Shown in pieces: positions 1 through 7,965 of a stretch of DNA of 64,000 bases. This stretch comes from DRQF01 sp964559135 (GTDB lineage Bacteria > Planctomycetota > GCA-002687715 > DRQF01), in NCBI GenBank assembly GCA_964559135.1, contig CAZLGG010000002.1, positions 1-64,000 on the forward strand. Direction: 5' to 3'. The notes under the pieces were generated by a model. It did no database searches. It saw only the letters and a list, made by a program, of their open reading frames with translations, and had not been told where the DNA came from. Both the position numbers and the translations under genes were made by a program. Every line of letters begins with the position of its first letter. The stretch's first letter is position 1.

Positions 1-155
1 GCCAGGGCCCGCTCAAGAGCCTCCTTCGAACTTACCCATGCGCTCGGGTCCGCCGCAGCCGTCCCTTGGCGGTTTCGAGAGCCCGCCGTCTCGCTGTCGT
101 CGCACATGCACGGGTTCTCCTTCCCCGTTCTCATGAATGCCACCGTGACACCCAT
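1..155 (-). CDS. N-terminal part of an unknown protein, runs off left edge
   Basis: A minus-strand frame opens with ATG at 155 (a second ATG is at 134) and stays open to the window edge, giving about 51 residues that begin MGVTVAFMRTGKENPCMCDD and continue with an alanine-rich segment ending KEALERAL. It lies downstream of nth in the same direction. No family is recognised and there is no strong Shine-Dalgarno, so it could be chance coding. A different minus frame over the same bases contains a CHGCH motif but soon reaches a stop. Confidence 0.35.
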   Translation of the reverse strand, partial: MGVTVAFMRTGKENPCMCDDSETAGSRNRQGTAAADPSAWVSSKEALERAL

Positions 156-334
156 GACAGTAACTCTTCATATATGCCTTGTCCAGATACTTTCGATTCT
201 TGAGCGAGGGGCTTGGGGAACGAGGAGGAGGCCCGTCCCTGCAAACGGGCGAATGCGCTCCACCATCGCCACGTCCTTGGGGGTTTGTGTTCTCGCACGA
301 GACGATTCTGCCGGCGCAGCGAAACCCTTGGGCG

Positions 335-982
335 TCAGGACGTTGCCGAGGGGCACTCCGGGGCCAAGAGGCACTCGGTGCAGCGAGGCCGCCGAGCGAT
401 GCAGATGTTGCGGCCGAGGTGAATGAGTTGATGGGAGAACCGGATCCAACGGTCTCGGGGGAGGAGTTCCATCAGGTCCTGCTCGATTCGTTTGGGATCT
501 TTGTGGCGAGTGAGCCCCAAGAGCTGGGAGATGCGGGCGACGTGGGTATCGACGACGACGCCCACGGCTTTGTCGAAACATTCTCCGAGAACCACGTTCG
601 CCGTTTTTCTGGCCACGCCGGGCAGGCTCGTCAGCGCCTCCATCGAGTCGGGGACGTGGCCTGCGTACACCTCTTCGATCCGTCGGCAACACGCGATGAT
701 GTTCTTCGCCTTGTTGCGGAAAAACCCCGTGCTGCGAACGAGGGCTTCCACGTCGTCTTGGGAGGCGTGGGCCAGATCCCGCGGTGTCGGGTACTTGGCG
801 AAAAGAGCCGGGGTCACCATGTTGACCCGTTTGTCGGTGCATTGGGCGGAGAGGATCGTGGCCACCAAGAGCTCGTAGGGGCTCTTGTGCTCGAGAGCGC
901 AGCGGGGGTTCGGATAGAGCCGATCGAGTTTGGCGAGGATGCTTCGGAGTCGGACTTTGTCGGCGCCCATCGTGGAGCCCAT
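335..982 (-). CDS. nth: Endonuclease III (base excision repair DNA glycosylase/AP lyase)
   Basis: This 215-residue protein has the normal length of the Nth family, which removes oxidised pyrimidines from DNA and cleaves the abasic site. The helix-hairpin-helix is LPGVARKTANVV with catalytic Lys near 126, and the catalytic Asp near 145 lies in VDTHV. The C-terminus has the [4Fe-4S] loop with spacing C-x6-C-x2-C-x5-C. The ATG at 982 is preceded by an AAAGGG-like ribosome site; ATG at codon 5 is an alternative. It is the fourth gene of a same-strand run resB-ccsA-folE-nth, 25 nt after folE, so it is probably co-transcribed although functionally unrelated to the first two genes. Confidence 0.95.
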   Translation of the reverse strand: MGSTMGADKVRLRSILAKLDRLYPNPRCALEHKSPYELLVATILSAQCTDKRVNMVTPALFAKYPTPRDLAHASQDDVEALVRSTGFFRNKAKNIIACCRRIEEVYAGHVPDSMEALTSLPGVARKTANVVLGECFDKAVGVVVDTHVARISQLLGLTRHKDPKRIEQDLMELLPRDRWIRFSHQLIHLGRNICIARRPRCTECLLAPECPSATS

Positions 983-1007
983 GTTCTGTCCCTTTCCCGT
1001 CGAGTCT

Positions 1008-1598
1008 TCAGAGTCTGCGGTTGAGGATGGACAGAAATTCCGCGCGCGTTTTCGAGTTGCTGCGGAAGTGCCCGAGCATGGTGCTCGTTTTCGTCGTCGC
1101 GTTCTGCTTCTGGACGCCGCGCATCATCATGCACAGATGAAAGGCCTCGATGACCACGGCCACTCCCAGGGGCTGCAGAAGATCCTGGATCGCGTTGGCG
1201 ATCTGGGTCGTGAGACGTTCCTGAACCTGCACCCGCTTGGCGTAGGCGTCCACGATCCGCGGAAGTTTGGAAAGGCCGATGATCTTGCCGTCCGGGATGT
1301 AGGCGACGTGGCATTTCCCATAGAAGGGCAGGAAGTGGTGCTCGCACAACGAGTACATTTCGATGTCCTGCACGACGATCATCTCGTTGGCATCTTCCTC
1401 GAAGACGGCGCCGTTGAGGAGTTGATCGAGGTCGACCCGATAGCCGGCGGTCAAGTCCATCCATGCATTGGCAACTCTCATGGGCGTCTTGAGGAGGCCG
1501 GGGCGAGCGGGATCCTCACCGATGGCCTCGATGAGACCATGGGTGAGGTCCGCGATGCGCGCGACGTTGTCCTCGCCAGGAGAGTTCAGATCCGACAT
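1008..1598 (-). CDS. folE: GTP cyclohydrolase I
   Basis: The enzyme converts GTP to 7,8-dihydroneopterin triphosphate, the first step of tetrahydrofolate/pterin synthesis. From the ATG at 1598 it is 196 residues. Zinc ligands Cys85 and His88 sit in SLCEHHFLPF and Cys156 in HLCMMMRG. The conserved QNATTKTS stretch is present. An upstream TTG at 1613 would overlap the ccsA stop, but the ATG at 1598 has GAGGAAG directly upstream (inside the ccsA end) and gives the usual family length, so it is preferred. Close packing with ccsA implies translation from the same mRNA. Confidence 0.95.
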   Translation of the reverse strand: MSDLNSPGEDNVARIADLTHGLIEAIGEDPARPGLLKTPMRVANAWMDLTAGYRVDLDQLLNGAVFEEDANEMIVVQDIEMYSLCEHHFLPFYGKCHVAYIPDGKIIGLSKLPRIVDAYAKRVQVQERLTTQIANAIQDLLQPLGVAVVIEAFHLCMMMRGVQKQNATTKTSTMLGHFRSNSKTRAEFLSILNRRL

Positions 1599-1609
1599 CG
1601 TTTTCTTCC

Positions 1610-3463
1610 TCAACCCTTCGCGTGCCCCGCGGCATGTTTCTTGGGCAGCGCCGGGGGTTCAGCACCCGCTTTTTTCGTCGACGCCGCGCCGGCTTTCCCG
1701 GTCGCCATGTAGTACACGACGCTCAAGAGACAGATGGCGATGATGGCTGCGTTGCTCGCCGTGAACCACAGGTTCTTCGCGTGAAAGAGGCGCTCGGCCA
1801 TCCCGCCTGCCTGCCCCTCACCGGCGTAGGAGTGCAGCCCCACCAGGAATTCGTTCGTTCCATAGTAGGTCCACAGCAGGACGGAGCCGCCGAAGAAAAG
1901 GGTGAGGGAGTGCCAGAAAGGATTCAGCCATCCCGTGAACCGGCCGTGGATCACGATGATGTAGTAGAGGAAGAGGATGAGCGCCCACGTTTCCTTGGGG
2001 TCCCAACCCCAGAAGCGTCCCCAGGATTTGCTCGCCCAAACGCCGCCCAGCACGAGGCCCGCAAGCATGAATGGAGTCGCCACGTTGACGAGGAGTTCGG
2101 CCGTATGGAGGAGGCTTTTCAACTCGGGCGTTCTTGCTCGGCGATCCGAGAAGAGGACCCAGGGCAGGGCAATGCACGAGAGGAGGAACGCCCCGAAGTA
2201 CCCGGCGTAGGCCGTCATCACCACGGGCACGTGAATATGGATCCAGATGTTGTTGGCAAGCACAGCGATGGTCCCGCCGATGGCGTCGTCGAACTTGACG
2301 CTGAAGTGATCCACAACCTGGAGGATGATGAAGGCGCCCAGGCCGCAGGCCATGATGGCCCATTGACCCTTGCGTCTCAGGTCCACGATGAGTCCGATGA
2401 TCATTGCGGCCAGGGCGACGGCCACCATGGACTCGTAGAGATTCTGAATGGCGACGCCGAATCCCAGGTTGACGCGCCAATAGAACCCCCAGATCTCGAG
2501 GAGGATACCGGCCGCGGCGAGGACAACTGCCGTCCACCGCATCCACCGCGACGCGAGGACACCACTGAAGAGCGCGAATGCCGCTGCGAAGAAGTACAGC
2601 CAAGACGCCCGGCTGAAGGGTTGGAGCCGGTTGAATCCCAGCTCCGCGTCGATCTTGTCCGTACTCCTGACGAGATCGGGCCGCAGCCCCCTGCAAACCT
2701 CGTCGAGCTTGGTGACGGCATCATTCACGCCCACTTGGTCGCGCTTCGTCCACGCTTTTTCGAAGTCGCGCCATGCGGACTTGACCGTCTTCGCCACCTC
2801 CGTCGGGTAACCTGCGCGATCGATGTCGTTCGGTGCATACCAGTCGAAGCGATGGGCGTCCTCCTCGACGATCGTCTGCTCTTCCGTGGGTGGAACGATG
2901 TGAAAGACGTCCATGCATCGGGTGTCGATGAGGCGCAGAGCATTCCTCATCATGAGGACTTCTTGGTCCATCGCGATCAGGTCGCCGAAGGACTCACCCA
3001 TGAGCTTGTTCGCCTGCTGTGCCAGTTTTTCCGACTCACGCACCTGGCGCGGTGTGGCGAGTGACTGATCGCCGCTCATCCCCACGAATTCCTTGTTGCG
3101 ATGGTGGATCACCGAGATGCAAGGGATGTCGTCCCAAAAGTCGGGACCGTCGAACGCGATCGACATGAGCGTCAGGGCCGGTTCCGCGCCATAGAGTTTG
3201 CGCTTGCCGGAGATCTCCCGCACGCGGCGTCGAGCGACCGTGTCCAGAGGTTGAACCCGCTGCTTGTAGATGACCTGCAAGCGTTTGACCTTCGACATGT
3301 CGGGCAGCGCTTCGGCGACAGCGTCAATCTTCGCTTGGGCGTCCTTGGATTTCTCCGCCCGGCGATTGCGTTCGTACATGCCGATCAGTGCCACCATCAG
3401 CACGATGCCGAGGAAGACGCCGCCCGTGATGAAGCCAAAGACTCTTCGTCCCTTGTCAGCCAT
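1610..3463 (-). CDS. ccsA: System II cytochrome c biogenesis protein CcsA/CcsB-like (haem handling)
   Basis: A 617-residue membrane protein: one N-terminal transmembrane helix, a soluble extracytoplasmic region to about residue 285, then the multi-helix cytochrome c assembly domain. The tryptophan-rich haem-binding WWD signature is visible as GRFWGWDPKETWAL, followed by conserved His residues in loops. With ResB it forms the system II haem delivery and ligation complex that attaches haem to CXXCH apocytochromes outside the cytoplasmic membrane. The gene starts 2 nt after resB. The large N-terminal extracytoplasmic domain is longer than in CcsA of chloroplasts or Bacillus. Its clients plausibly include the octahaem cytochrome at 8868-12179. 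Confidence 0.9.
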   Translation of the reverse strand: MADKGRRVFGFITGGVFLGIVLMVALIGMYERNRRAEKSKDAQAKIDAVAEALPDMSKVKRLQVIYKQRVQPLDTVARRRVREISGKRKLYGAEPALTLMSIAFDGPDFWDDIPCISVIHHRNKEFVGMSGDQSLATPRQVRESEKLAQQANKLMGESFGDLIAMDQEVLMMRNALRLIDTRCMDVFHIVPPTEEQTIVEEDAHRFDWYAPNDIDRAGYPTEVAKTVKSAWRDFEKAWTKRDQVGVNDAVTKLDEVCRGLRPDLVRSTDKIDAELGFNRLQPFSRASWLYFFAAAFALFSGVLASRWMRWTAVVLAAAGILLEIWGFYWRVNLGFGVAIQNLYESMVAVALAAMIIGLIVDLRRKGQWAIMACGLGAFIILQVVDHFSVKFDDAIGGTIAVLANNIWIHIHVPVVMTAYAGYFGAFLLSCIALPWVLFSDRRARTPELKSLLHTAELLVNVATPFMLAGLVLGGVWASKSWGRFWGWDPKETWALILFLYYIIVIHGRFTGWLNPFWHSLTLFFGGSVLLWTYYGTNEFLVGLHSYAGEGQAGGMAERLFHAKNLWFTASNAAIIAICLLSVVYYMATGKAGAASTKKAGAEPPALPKKHAAGHAKG

Positions 3464-3465
3464 GA

Positions 3466-5349
3466 TCAGACTCCTACAGGTTGGGGCGCACTGCGCGTCG
3501 CGGATTCCTTGCGCCGAGCTTTCCGGCGTTGTTCGATTCGCTGGAGGTTCTTCTTGAATGCGAAGACCACGATGATGCCGAGCGTCGTGAGGATCGAACC
3601 GAAGATGATCGTCGGGTAGCCTGGATTGCGCGACACGGATAGAACGATGCCTCGCACGTGTCGGGACGCGTCGTCGACGGGCGACGAATTGAAAAAGCTG
3701 TATCCCCGATGGTGAAGCGGATGATTCATGTCGATGAGAAGAGGTTTGTGGATTCCCAGCTCAGGATCATCCAGGACCACATTCGTCTCGAAGGCCATCG
3801 GGCGATTGCTGTTCGGGTAGTCGATCTCGCGGAAATCCAGTACCGAAAGCGAGAAGGGGAAGCGGCGGGGGAGAGGCTCGTAGCGCAGGCGCACCTCGAT
3901 GCCGCCCAGCCGTGCGACTTGGGGGGCGCTGTATGAGCGAGGAACCCATGCCGTGTCCGATTTGCCCTCGTGCTCGATGACACAGTGGAGGGTGGCCCAC
4001 GGGTTTTTCTTGGCGTCGTTGGCCCAGCCCTCGTCCCAGGTGGCGTCCTTGTAGACGGCCCGCGGGATGAGCCGGATCGGAGCGCCTCGACTCAGCCGAT
4101 AGGAGTGCCCCACGTGAAGGGGCTCGACGCGAGGAGCGGCGCCTTGCTGACCGAACGCCAGGACGAACTCGCCGGTTTCGGCGCTCATGCCCACCACGAC
4201 CTGGCCCTTCTCCAGGTTGGCCTGGTCGATGCTCCGTCCCTTCGGAATCGTGAGAATGGCGATCTGGAGAGGACCCACGCTGCGGCTCTGGAAACCCTGT
4301 CGATCCAAGAGGGCGACGAGACGCTTTTGGCCCGGTGCGATGACTTCGATTTCCGCGCCGGGGGAGGGTTCCCGTTCACCGGTGAGATCGGGCTCGCGCG
4401 GGCGCAGTCCCTCGACATATCGGCCCTTGGCGTAATAGCGGTCGATACGGATCTTGAAAGGCTTGTCCGTGGGCCCGGCCGTGAATGCGATCTCCTGGTC
4501 GACGTCTTCGACCTCCGGGTTGTGGTCCACCGTGACGGCGAAGTCCTTCTGGAAACCCAGGGAAGGAATGTTGACCGTGAGTTGGCGTTCGTCGCGGTTG
4601 TAGGCCACTTGGCCCGTGTGCCCCTCGAGGATCTGGAGGCTCCCCTGAAAGCTGCCCCAGTACATGATCATGCAACCGATGAGGAGAATCAGAAGACCGG
4701 AGTGCGTCAGGAGCCACCCCGTCTGACTGAGTCGGAAGGGCCACTTTCTCATCGTGGCGCAGTAGAGCGTCGTGAAGAAGAGCACGAGGATGAAGCCCAT
4801 CAAGGGGGAGTTGTAATAAGAGGCATACGCGGCCTCACTTCCCAACTTGGAGCCCACCTGGGTTTCGTAGATGGTGGCGCGGATGAGGGTCACCATGATG
4901 ACCGTGAGTTGGCCGATTCCCCACCAGAGGTTGCCGTTGAGGAAACACACACGGTCCAGTTTTTCGATGAGGCCGGTGGGGCGCTCGGGGAGGCGGTCCG
5001 GTTCGTCCTTGTGCTTGAAGTGGATGATCAAGAGCCCCACGGGCCCGAGCACGGCGCCCCAGAGGAAATTCCATGGGCTGCCGCCCTTCCGGTACCCGAG
5101 GACGTATCCCAGGATTCCGTGGGCCGTGGAGACGATGCAGACGATGCCCCAAAACGAGAGCGTCGCCGGATCCGTCCAATAGGACTCCTCATAGCGATGC
5201 AACAGATAGGGGATCAGAATCGTCGCGAACGACAGAGCCACCGCCCAGGAGATGGTGAGGCTGAAAAGCGTGGGCATGTGACCCTTTGCGGGGGTGATCA
5301 ACCCACCCTTCGGAAGGGGAAGCGGGGCAAGGGATGGCGAATTGCTCAT
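3466..5349 (-). CDS. resB: ResB-like cytochrome c biogenesis protein
   Basis: From ATG 5349 (GAGGA ribosome site) this is a 627-residue membrane protein. It has several transmembrane helices in the first third, a long extracytoplasmic domain of about 340 residues, and a last helix near the C-terminus. A segment NHPLHHRGYSFFNSS just before the last helix matches the ResB/Ccs1 pattern. ResB partners CcsA in system II cytochrome c maturation. A longer frame reaches 5412 but begins with an arginine-rich stretch without a ribosome site. It is the first gene of the resB-ccsA-folE-nth run; the roughly 145 nt before the HEAT gene at 5495 should hold its promoter. Confidence 0.88.
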   Translation of the reverse strand: MSNSPSLAPLPLPKGGLITPAKGHMPTLFSLTISWAVALSFATILIPYLLHRYEESYWTDPATLSFWGIVCIVSTAHGILGYVLGYRKGGSPWNFLWGAVLGPVGLLIIHFKHKDEPDRLPERPTGLIEKLDRVCFLNGNLWWGIGQLTVIMVTLIRATIYETQVGSKLGSEAAYASYYNSPLMGFILVLFFTTLYCATMRKWPFRLSQTGWLLTHSGLLILLIGCMIMYWGSFQGSLQILEGHTGQVAYNRDERQLTVNIPSLGFQKDFAVTVDHNPEVEDVDQEIAFTAGPTDKPFKIRIDRYYAKGRYVEGLRPREPDLTGEREPSPGAEIEVIAPGQKRLVALLDRQGFQSRSVGPLQIAILTIPKGRSIDQANLEKGQVVVGMSAETGEFVLAFGQQGAAPRVEPLHVGHSYRLSRGAPIRLIPRAVYKDATWDEGWANDAKKNPWATLHCVIEHEGKSDTAWVPRSYSAPQVARLGGIEVRLRYEPLPRRFPFSLSVLDFREIDYPNSNRPMAFETNVVLDDPELGIHKPLLIDMNHPLHHRGYSFFNSSPVDDASRHVRGIVLSVSRNPGYPTIIFGSILTTLGIIVVFAFKKNLQRIEQRRKARRKESATRSAPQPVGV

Positions 5350-5494
5350 CGGAATCCTCGATCTCGGAGCCCTGTCAGTTTCGCGTGGGGCGGTTCGGCC
5401 GATCGCCGGCACATGCTCCCATCCCCGGTGTGCACTCCTGGCTCGGCGAGTGCATTCTTGTAGCGCATTGCGAATGGTGGGCCAAATCCCGCGA

Positions 5495-6145
5495 TCAGAG
5501 ACGGCGAAGGGCTTTTTCGCAGATTGCGACGAGGGAGGCGTCTCCGTCCAGCCGTGCCCGATCCCGCTCGCGCAGCAGGATGTCCTTCTGGGCGGCGCCC
5601 GCGACGGGGGCCAGGGCTTCGAGAAGCGCCTTCCGGCCGGCGATGTCTTCGGCGCCGAGGTGCGTCAGGGCCTCCGCGAGCCGAGCGGCCCCGGCGGATT
5701 CCCCCCGAGCCGACAGGGCCAGGGCCGCGTTGAGAGAGACTTTCCCGTCCTCGTCCTTCAGCAGTGGAAGGAGCCGGGCCGTGACTCCGGGGTCGTCGAC
5801 GTAAGCCACGGCCATGGCCGCCAAACTGCGCAGGCGCGGGTCTTTCGCCCGGAGAATCTGCTCGACCTTGGGGAGAAGAGGTCGCAGGCTGCGCCGAGAC
5901 TCACCGTTACGTCTCAATTCTTGGGATCGCACGCTGAACTGGACCAAGGCATGTCCCTGTTCCTCGAAGTGAGGACTCTCGAGGCCCCGGGCGATTTCCT
6001 CCAGGCTCAAGCGGTCTTGCGACCATCGATCCAACTGGGAGCCGGGCTCGGAGCGGAGATGGGACCACCCCCACCACGTGGCTCCCACCACCAGGATGCC
6101 CAGGAACCACAAAAGTGGGGGAGTGCGCGGGGTGGAGCCGGTCAT
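5495..6145 (-). CDS. Membrane-anchored HEAT-repeat protein
   Basis: A 216-residue protein with an N-terminal signal-anchor (TPPLLWFLGILVVGATWWGW, about residues 8-27) and a helical-repeat region that looks like HEAT/PBS-lyase repeats (for example LRSLAAMAVAYVDDPGVTA and VSLNAALALSARGES). No catalytic residues are apparent, so a scaffold or binding role is the most that can be said. Its ATG overlaps the stop of the upstream lipoprotein as ATGA, so the two are translationally coupled. A longer frame to 6673 is arginine-rich and lies over the lipoprotein gene, and is rejected. Confidence 0.75.
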   Translation of the reverse strand: MTGSTPRTPPLLWFLGILVVGATWWGWSHLRSEPGSQLDRWSQDRLSLEEIARGLESPHFEEQGHALVQFSVRSQELRRNGESRRSLRPLLPKVEQILRAKDPRLRSLAAMAVAYVDDPGVTARLLPLLKDEDGKVSLNAALALSARGESAGAARLAEALTHLGAEDIAGRKALLEALAPVAGAAQKDILLRERDRARLDGDASLVAICEKALRRL

Positions 6146-6567
6146 CGGGGAATTCTCCACACCCTTTTGCCTCGAGTGCCGTTGCGCCGGGTCCACTGGA
6201 AAGTGACGGGGGCCACGGGATCCTCGAAGAAGAAGGAACAGGGCGTTTCTGTCAGATCCCCGTCCCGAGGGGTCTTCAACGACCCCACGAGGCTGCCGTC
6301 TCCCGCCACTACCTTCAGCGTGGTGGGCGCGACGGCGTCCTCGGTCTTCGGGAAAAAGGCCACGACGCGCCAGCGCGTCCCGTCTCGGAACGCGCTGATT
6401 CGAATGTCGTCGTTCGAGAAGGAGGCCGTGGCGTTCGAGGTTGGAGACGACTTCGAGGATGGCGCGTCGTCCTTGGAGTCCTCCTTGCAGCCCCCCAGCA
6501 GGGGCCCCAGGATCACGAGAAGGGCGACGATTCCGCCGACGGCGTGCCGTGGGTTTTGCCTGGTCAT
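6142..6567 (-). CDS. Small lipoprotein of unknown function
   Basis: A 141-residue protein beginning MTRQNPRHAV, with a hydrophobic signal and the lipobox LLGGC (lipidated Cys27), followed by a Ser/Thr-rich linker and a small probably beta-rich domain. It is likely anchored to a membrane outside the cytoplasm. No family is recognised. The gene starts only 23 bp from the divergent gene at 6591 and its stop overlaps the start of the HEAT protein gene, suggesting that the pair acts together. No ribosome site precedes the ATG; a TATTTT hexamer lies about 12 nt upstream on this strand. Confidence 0.75.
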   Translation of the reverse strand: MTRQNPRHAVGGIVALLVILGPLLGGCKEDSKDDAPSSKSSPTSNATASFSNDDIRISAFRDGTRWRVVAFFPKTEDAVAPTTLKVVAGDGSLVGSLKTPRDGDLTETPCSFFFEDPVAPVTFQWTRRNGTRGKRVWRIPR

Positions 6568-6573
6568 TGTGAG

Positions 6574-6586
6574 GGCTAAAATAGCC
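6574..6586. promoter_or_regulatory. Palindromic divergent promoter GGCTAAAATAGCC
   Basis: In the 23-bp space between the divergent starts at 6567 (minus) and 6591 (plus) lies a perfect inverted repeat GGCTA-AAA-TAGCC. It reads TAAAAT on the plus strand, ending 8 nt before the plus ATG, and TATTTT on the minus strand, about 12 nt before the minus ATG. Both could serve as -10 boxes, in which case both transcripts would be leaderless or nearly so, and polymerase binding in one direction would exclude the other. -35 elements are not clear. Confidence 0.5.
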
Positions 6587-6590
6587 GACC

Positions 6591-7076
6591 ATGCGAGAAG
6601 GTCCAGCCGAATCCGCTCCTCCGCCCCGCACACCCACCGAGGTCACGGAGTTCAATGACCGCGTCTGGGACATGGTGCTCCATCTCGTGCATCCGGTCGC
6701 TCTTTTCGTCGTGCTGCAGGTCGTCTTTGCCTCCCGTTTTGCGGGGCACGAGGGCGTTCAGGGCTGGAGCTTCCCCGTCTATGTTCTCCAGTTCCTTGGG
6801 GCGTGGACCGTTTTCTATTCGACGCTTCTGCGCGACATGGGATTCGTGAGCCGGGTGGGCGCCGTCCTTTGTCTCTGGGCGGCCTTCGTCCTCGGTGTCA
6901 GCTACGTCGTGGCCTGGGATCCCTATGCCCTCTCCGCATTCGGAGCCCGAGGGCTCTTTGCTGCCATGCTCTTACCGCTTCTCCCCGTTTGGGCCTACAC
7001 GCTCCTGCGGTGGCGGCGTCTGAAAGCCCGTCATGGCAACGATGTCGAGGCGCCTGACCCGGGAGACCGGTCGTGA
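6591..7076 (+). CDS. Four-helix integral membrane protein, unknown function
   Basis: A 161-residue protein with about four transmembrane helices (roughly residues 30-48, 62-82, 88-108 and 118-140), a proline-rich cytoplasmic N-terminus and an Arg/Lys-rich segment after the last helix. No family is recognised. There is no ribosome site before the ATG, which lies 8 nt from a TAAAAT hexamer. Its stop overlaps the GTG start of the thioredoxin-fold gene (GTGA), so the two are coupled and may act together in the envelope. Confidence 0.7.
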   Translation: MREGPAESAPPPRTPTEVTEFNDRVWDMVLHLVHPVALFVVLQVVFASRFAGHEGVQGWSFPVYVLQFLGAWTVFYSTLLRDMGFVSRVGAVLCLWAAFVLGVSYVVAWDPYALSAFGARGLFAAMLLPLLPVWAYTLLRWRRLKARHGNDVEAPDPGDRS

Positions 7077-7597
7077 CGCTTCTGTTTCTCCTCGAGAATG
7101 GGGCGGCCGATCGGGCCCGCGAGAGCCAGGAAGGCTTCTTCAGCTTCACGCTTTGGCTTTTCATCCTTGTCCCGCTCATCGGGGCCTTCGTCTTGGCGAA
7201 GCTCAACCGCTACAAGAAGCAGACGGTGACCGAGTTCACGGGAGACCGCTTCGAGGAGGAGGTCCTTCACGGCCCGGAACCCGTGCTGGTCCATTTCTAT
7301 CGGCCCTGGAGCATCGGCGACCAGTGCATGATCTCCCAGGTCGAAAAGATCGCGGCGAACGCCAGGGGCTACAAGGTGGGTTTTGTCGACGTGGAGAAAT
7401 CTCCGGAGCTTTTGAACCTGTACAGCCACATCGGCGCGCCGGCGCTTCTCCTGTTCTCCGGCGGTCGGCGCGTCTTCCAGTGTGAAGGGGTTTTCGACGC
7501 AGCGGACGTCCGCGCCGAGGTTCAAGAGGTCCTGCGGCGCCAGGGGCCTTCATCAGAAGCCGACCCGGGATCTTGCGAGCCTTCGTCACTGGGCTAA
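7073..7597 (+). CDS. Membrane-anchored thioredoxin-fold protein without a CXXC site
   Basis: The protein has 174 residues, a GTG start overlapping the previous stop, a hydrophobic helix at about 22-42 and then a thioredoxin-like domain. The strand-turn VLVHFYRPWSIGDQCM aligns with the usual W-C-G-P-C region, but the first Cys is Ser, two residues are inserted, and only the later Cys remains. The downstream cis-Pro region reads HIGAPALLLFSGG, as in thioredoxins. It is unlikely to be a normal dithiol oxidoreductase; a chaperone, single-Cys or binding role is possible. The neighbouring ferredoxin gene starts 33 nt downstream. Confidence 0.75.
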   Translation: MTLLFLLENGAADRARESQEGFFSFTLWLFILVPLIGAFVLAKLNRYKKQTVTEFTGDRFEEEVLHGPEPVLVHFYRPWSIGDQCMISQVEKIAANARGYKVGFVDVEKSPELLNLYSHIGAPALLLFSGGRRVFQCEGVFDAADVRAEVQEVLRRQGPSSEADPGSCEPSSLG

Positions 7598-7600
7598 ACT
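7595..7600 (+). promoter_or_regulatory. -10-like hexamer TAAACT before ferredoxin gene
   Basis: GGGCTAAACTG lies 29 nt before the ferredoxin ATG and overlaps the stop codon of the preceding gene. It fits the TANANT pattern seen before several other genes in this window, so the ferredoxin gene may have its own promoter. Confidence 0.35.
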
Positions 7601-7629
7601 GTCCCATCACCAAAGAGACGAGGACCCAC

Positions 7630-7944
7630 ATGGCCCAGAAACTCCTGACAAAACGGCGGAAGAAAAAGCCGAAGGAAATCGCCGTTATCGTCGATTCCTG
7701 CACGTGCTGCGGGGGAAGCCCGGTCTGTCAGCCTCTTTGCCCCGTGGCGGACTGCATGCTGATCATTCCCACCGACGACAACCCCGCCGGGCACATCTGG
7801 GTGGATCCTCTCAAGTGCATCGGTTGCCGCCGCTGTATCACGAAGGGCCCCGACGACATCTTTCTGGACGGCTGCCCCTGGGATTCCATCGTCATGACCC
7901 CGGTGGACGACTGGGAGTCCGAGAACGGCCCCTTGCCCTACTGA
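7630..7944 (+). CDS. 2[4Fe-4S] ferredoxin-like protein with basic N-terminus
   Basis: From the ATG at 7630 (GAGG ribosome site 6 nt away) this is a 104-residue iron-sulfur protein. The first cluster motif is C24-x2-C27-x5-C33-x3-C37-P, which has a longer gap than the classical C-x2-C-x2-C-x3-CP. The second is C63-x2-C66-x2-C69-x12-C82-P. The first 15 residues are very basic (KRRKKKPK). It is likely a cytoplasmic electron carrier; partners are not evident from neighbours. The lengthened loops and extra Cys26/Cys42 make it atypical. A frame starting 57 nt earlier is less likely because it lacks a ribosome site. Confidence 0.85.
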   Translation: MAQKLLTKRRKKKPKEIAVIVDSCTCCGGSPVCQPLCPVADCMLIIPTDDNPAGHIWVDPLKCIGCRRCITKGPDDIFLDGCPWDSIVMTPVDDWESENGPLPY

Positions 7945-7965
7945 ATCCGTGGCAATTCGGGCGGG

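Noticed and set aside
1..230. CHGCH haem motif in a minus-strand frame near the left edge
   Set aside because: The frame is short, stops near position 20 and has no export signal; another frame gives a better open reading frame to the edge.
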